Assembly: GCA_016702605.1 (NCBI GenBank)
Contig: JADJDQ010000001.1
Span: forward strand, 919,000-982,999
Direction of reading: 5' to 3'
Origin: Candidatus Intricatilinea gracilis
Lineage (GTDB): Bacteria; Pseudomonadota; Gammaproteobacteria; Burkholderiales; Burkholderiaceae_C
DNA: 64,000 nucleotides
Positions within the stretch are counted from its first letter, which is position 1. Each line of letters begins with the position of its first letter. A program made the translations under genes and the position numbers. This document shows positions 61,107-64,000 of the stretch, piece after piece. Below the pieces are notes generated by a model, which was given only the letters and a program-made list of their open reading frames with translations, had not been told where the DNA came from and ran no database searches.

Positions 61107-61483
61107 TTCGGTGGTCGGTACTAGGTGGTCGGGCCGGTCGCCCGAGGACGTCTGGCTGCCTCGACCCACCGGGTCGCAGGCATCGCCCCGCAGGCATGAG
61201 ACGCCCCCACTCTCCACAGCAACACCCGCGCTGCGGTGGTCACCCTGGAGCAAGTGGACGGCGAGACAACTGTCCCGCCGAGCCGGAAAACCCGCGATTA
61301 CAGCAAAAAGCCCTGGTCCGGTCAACGCCGCTCCTCGAATCGGGCCTTCAAGTGTCGAAATGCAGGTGCGCCAACGGGCCGCAACAGCGAGCCTGCAGCA
61401 GCGCCGACAGACTGTGGATAACCTACCGCCACGAGCTTTGCATGGCTACAATCGCCCCCCTGTCAAAGAAAGTTGTCCACAAG
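61107..61483. other. rpmH-dnaA intergenic region with DnaA boxes (possible origin flank)
   Basis: A perfect DnaA box TGTGGATAA (reverse of TTATCCACA) lies at 61413-61421. TTGTCCACA at 61473-61481 differs in one base and is two bases ahead of the dnaA start codon. CTCTCCACA at 61210-61218 differs in two. A -10-like TACAAT at 61447-61452 may be the dnaA promoter. Too few boxes were found to call this the origin itself. Confidence 0.55.
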
Positions 61484-62980
61484 ATGAATGTAGACCTGTG
61501 GGAGCGAGGTTGTGAGCGGCTGGCGGCTGAATTGCCCGAGCAGCAGTTCAACACCTGGATCCGCCCGCTGCCCCCTGCCGACATCAGCACTGCCGGCGCC
61601 GGCGTGCTGGTCGGCCTGCGTGTACCCAACCGATTCAAGCTCGACTGGATCCGCAGCCAGTACGGCTCGCGCATCCAGGCCACCTTGAGTGAGCTGGCTG
61701 GTTGCGAGGTGAAGCTCGAACTCAGTGTTCAGCCGCGCGAAGCCCAGCCCCGCGGAGCCCCTACCCCCGGCACAGAAGCCGGACTGCGCAGCGCCCACAA
61801 TGTGCTGCAACGTGGCAGCGGTCAAGCAGACATCGACGGCAGCAGCTCCAGCCACAACGGCCAGGGCGGCCAACCGCAGGCCGACAACTCGGTGATCAAC
61901 AACGCCGCCCAGGCGGTCGCCACCCGAACGCCCAACCAGTTGCTGGCGCCGGCCTCGCAGCGTGGTCGCATCAATCCGATGCTGACCTTCGACACGCTGG
62001 TGCCCGGGCGCGCCAACCAGATGGCACGCACCGCCGCGCTGCATGTGGTGGGTGCACCCGGCCACATGTACAACCCCTTGTTCATCTACGGCGGCGTCGG
62101 CCTGGGCAAGACCCACCTCATTCACGCGGTGGGCAATGCCCTGCTCAAGGACAAGCCCGACGCCAAGGTGCTCTATCTGCACGCCGAACAGTTCATCTCC
62201 GACGTCGTCAAGAACTACCAGCGCAAGACTTTCGACGAACTCAAGGCCAAGTACCACTCGCTCGACCTGCTGCTGATCGACGACGTGCAGTTCTTTGCCG
62301 GCAAGGACCGCACGCAGGAAGAATTCTTCAACGCCTTCGAGGCGCTGCTGGCCAAACGCGCGCACATCATCATGACCTCGGACACCTACCCCAAGGGCCT
62401 GGTGGACATCGACGAGCGCCTCACCAGCCGCTTCGACGCCGGCCTGACGGTGGCGATCGAGCCGCCCGAGCTCGAGATGCGGGTGGCCATCCTGATGAAG
62501 AAGGCCGACGCCGAAGGCACACACATGCCCGAGGACGTGGCCTTCTTCGTGGCCAAGAACGTGCGCGCCAATGTGCGCGAGCTCGAAGGTGCGCTGCGCA
62601 AGGTGCTGGCCTATGCCAAGTTCTCGCACAAGGAGATCAGCATCGCGCTGGCGCGCGAGGCGCTCAAGGATCTGCTGTCGATCCAGAACCGTCAGATTTC
62701 GGTCGAGAACATCCAGAAGACCGTGGCCGACTTCTACAAGATCAAGGTCGCCGACATGTACAGCAAGAAGCGCCCGGCCAGCATCGCCCGGCCGCGCCAG
62801 ATCGCCATGTACATCGCCAAGGAGCTGACACAGAAAAGCCTGCCCGAGATCGGCGAACTTTTCGGTGGCCGCGACCACACCACGGTGCTGCACGCGGTGC
62901 GCAAGATCGGCGGCGAGCGGCAAAAGAACACCGAGCTGAACCAGCAGCTGCACGTGCTGGAACAGACGCTCAAGGGGTGA
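61484..62980 (+). CDS. dnaA: Chromosomal replication initiator protein DnaA
   Basis: AAA+ protein that binds DnaA boxes and opens the origin. It has 498 residues. The N-terminal domain I (LWERGCERLAAELPEQQFNTWIRPL) is followed by a variable linker, domain III with Walker A GGVGLGKTH (about 205), Walker B LLLIDDVQFFAGK, and C-terminal DNA-binding GGRDHTTVLHAVRKIGGERQ. The ATG at 61484 is the family start. DnaA boxes in its leader suggest autoregulation. dnaN follows 194 bases later. Confidence 0.97.
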   Translation: MNVDLWERGCERLAAELPEQQFNTWIRPLPPADISTAGAGVLVGLRVPNRFKLDWIRSQYGSRIQATLSELAGCEVKLELSVQPREAQPRGAPTPGTEAGLRSAHNVLQRGSGQADIDGSSSSHNGQGGQPQADNSVINNAAQAVATRTPNQLLAPASQRGRINPMLTFDTLVPGRANQMARTAALHVVGAPGHMYNPLFIYGGVGLGKTHLIHAVGNALLKDKPDAKVLYLHAEQFISDVVKNYQRKTFDELKAKYHSLDLLLIDDVQFFAGKDRTQEEFFNAFEALLAKRAHIIMTSDTYPKGLVDIDERLTSRFDAGLTVAIEPPELEMRVAILMKKADAEGTHMPEDVAFFVAKNVRANVRELEGALRKVLAYAKFSHKEISIALAREALKDLLSIQNRQISVENIQKTVADFYKIKVADMYSKKRPASIARPRQIAMYIAKELTQKSLPEIGELFGGRDHTTVLHAVRKIGGERQKNTELNQQLHVLEQTLKG

Positions 62981-63174
62981 ACAGGACAAGTCGGTGCCCC
63001 TGCCAGCCCGGGCGTGGGAGTGCCGTGGCAGTGGCGACGTCGCCTTCACTCCCCTGACTTCATCTCCCTTCCAAAACCGCCCCATCGCCCCGCGATTCCC
63101 CCCGCAACTCAGGCGAAAATCGCCGCTGGCGCTTGCTTGGCGGGCGCACACAACACCAGGTCACCGAGGTAGAC

Positions 63175-64000
63175 ATGATCGTCTTGAAAGCCCCGCAGGA
63201 GCAGCTGCTCACCGCGCTGCAGGCCGTTTGCGGCATCGTCGAGCGCCGCCACACCCTGCCCATTCTTGCCAACGTGCTGATCCGCAAGCAGGCCGGGCGA
63301 ATCGAGCTGACGACCAGCGACCTCGAGATCAGGTGCGCACCGCCGCCGATCTGGGCGGTGACGCGGGCGACTTCAGCACCACGGTGGCCGCCCGCAAGGT
63401 GATCGACATCCTGCGCAGCCTGCCGGCCGAACAGGCCGTGAGCCTCACCGCCGCGCAGAACAAGCTCACGCTGCAGGGCGGCAAGAGCCGCTTCACGCTG
63501 CAGACGCTGCCGGCAGAGGACTTTCCGCTGGTGCAGGAGGCGGCCGATTTCGGCCCCGCCTTCAGCGTGCCGCAAAAGACGCTCAAGGGCCTGATCGACC
63601 AGGTGCACTTCGCCATGGCGGTACACGACATCCGCTACTACCTCAACGGCATCCTGTTCGTCACCGAAGGCCACACACTCACACTCGTGGCCACCGACGG
63701 CCACCGCCTGGCACTGGCGCAGGCCACACTCGACGCCGAGCTGCCCAAGCAGGAAGTCATCCTGCCGCGCAAGACCGTGCTCGAACTTCAGCGCCTGCTC
63801 AAGGACGAATCGGCCGCCGACAAGGCCGCGATCAAGGCTGCCGGCAAGGCCGCCGAGAAAGCTGCTGCCGACGGCGAGGCAGCGCCCGAGGCACCGGTCA
63901 GCCCCAGCATCGAGCTGCGTTTTGCCGGCAACCAGGCCAAGTTCAGCTTCGGCGGCATGGAGTTCGTCACCAAGCTGGTCGAGGGCCGGTTCCCCCGACT
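63175..64000 (+). CDS. dnaN: DNA polymerase III beta subunit (sliding clamp), partial and apparently frameshifted
   Basis: N-terminal part of the sliding clamp that holds the polymerase on DNA; the gene runs off the right edge. The ATG at 63175 gives MIVLKAPQEQLLTALQAVCG, the usual DnaN start, up to SDLEI. After the ATC ending at 63330 one base is missing: the expected DLEI[Q]VRTAADLGGD continues only in the next frame, starting at GTG 63333. Read with the shift, the protein continues as a normal clamp to the edge (STTVAARKVIDILRSLPAEQ, VATDGHRLALAQ, FSFGGMEFVTKLVEGRFPR). Read literally it stops at 63402. An Ala/Lys-rich insertion of about 30 residues occurs at about 63808-63908. Confidence 0.9.

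Noticed and set aside
62981..63174. Origin of replication between dnaA and dnaN
   Set aside because: No DnaA-box-like sequence was recognised in this 194-base gap, so no claim is made.

Overview
The window is GC-rich chromosomal DNA from a beta-proteobacterium, most likely order Burkholderiales. I infer this from the gene content and from neighbourhoods known in that order: leuS-exbD/exbB-dapB-bamE opposite fur, pgk...pyk...fbaA, def/fmt-LysM-dprA-smg, kdsD-kdsC-lptC, and rpmH-rnpA-yidD-yidC-mnmE opposite dnaA-dnaN. A Leptothrix/Rubrivivax-like member is my best guess, but the sequence does not prove the genus. The right end is the dnaA side of the replication-origin region. No rRNA, tRNA, CRISPR array, insertion sequence or prophage was seen.

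Layout. 0-5.4 kb: leuS (partial), an ExbB/ExbD proton-channel pair, dapB, bamE and divergent fur, then hprK and ptsN. 5.6-13.2 kb: central carbon genes fbaA, pyk, maeB and pgk, interrupted by an unrecognised GNAT-like gene. 13.3-20.3 kb: azlCD, a small lipoprotein, fmt, def, a LysM protein, dprA and smg. 20.3-30.3 kb: a DUF1631 protein, secF-secD-yajC, a degenerate GGDEF/EAL protein and a secreted subtilisin-like protease. 30.6-38.0 kb: a FAD-linked D-lactate/glycolate-type dehydrogenase, a PAP2 phosphatase and the stationary-phase operon prkA(yeaG)-yeaH-spoVR(ycgB) with a SET-domain gene attached by overlapping stop/start codons. 38.5-41.6 kb: parB without parA beside it, an RBBP9-type hydrolase, argC and a SWIB protein.

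42.0-46.9 kb is a signalling block on the plus strand: a transmembrane Ser/Thr kinase, a PP2C phosphatase, a double-FHA protein, a metallo-beta-lactamase-fold hydrolase and a glycosyltransferase-like gene. 47.0-53.6 kb: a possible 31-codon gene, a GMC oxidoreductase, MarC, a glycine-rich RRM protein, an SDR, lptC, kdsC and kdsD. 53.7-64.0 kb: a Kef-type antiporter, a stand-alone cyclic-nucleotide-binding protein with a CRP-like palindrome upstream, mnmE, yidC, yidD, rnpA, rpmH, dnaA and the start of dnaN.

Most genes are ordinary housekeeping genes. The points most worth a second look are: an apparent single-base frameshift in dnaN near 63330; a terminator-like hairpin directly in front of rpmH; a sigma-54-like promoter and a coupled SET-domain gene on the prkA operon; the kinase/phosphatase/FHA/hydrolase module; a GGDEF/EAL protein that has lost its catalytic motifs; a CRP-like operator in front of a cNMP-binding protein without a DNA-binding domain; a small ORF placed between a Shine-Dalgarno sequence and a terminator; and several conserved gene clusters that appear split in this genome.
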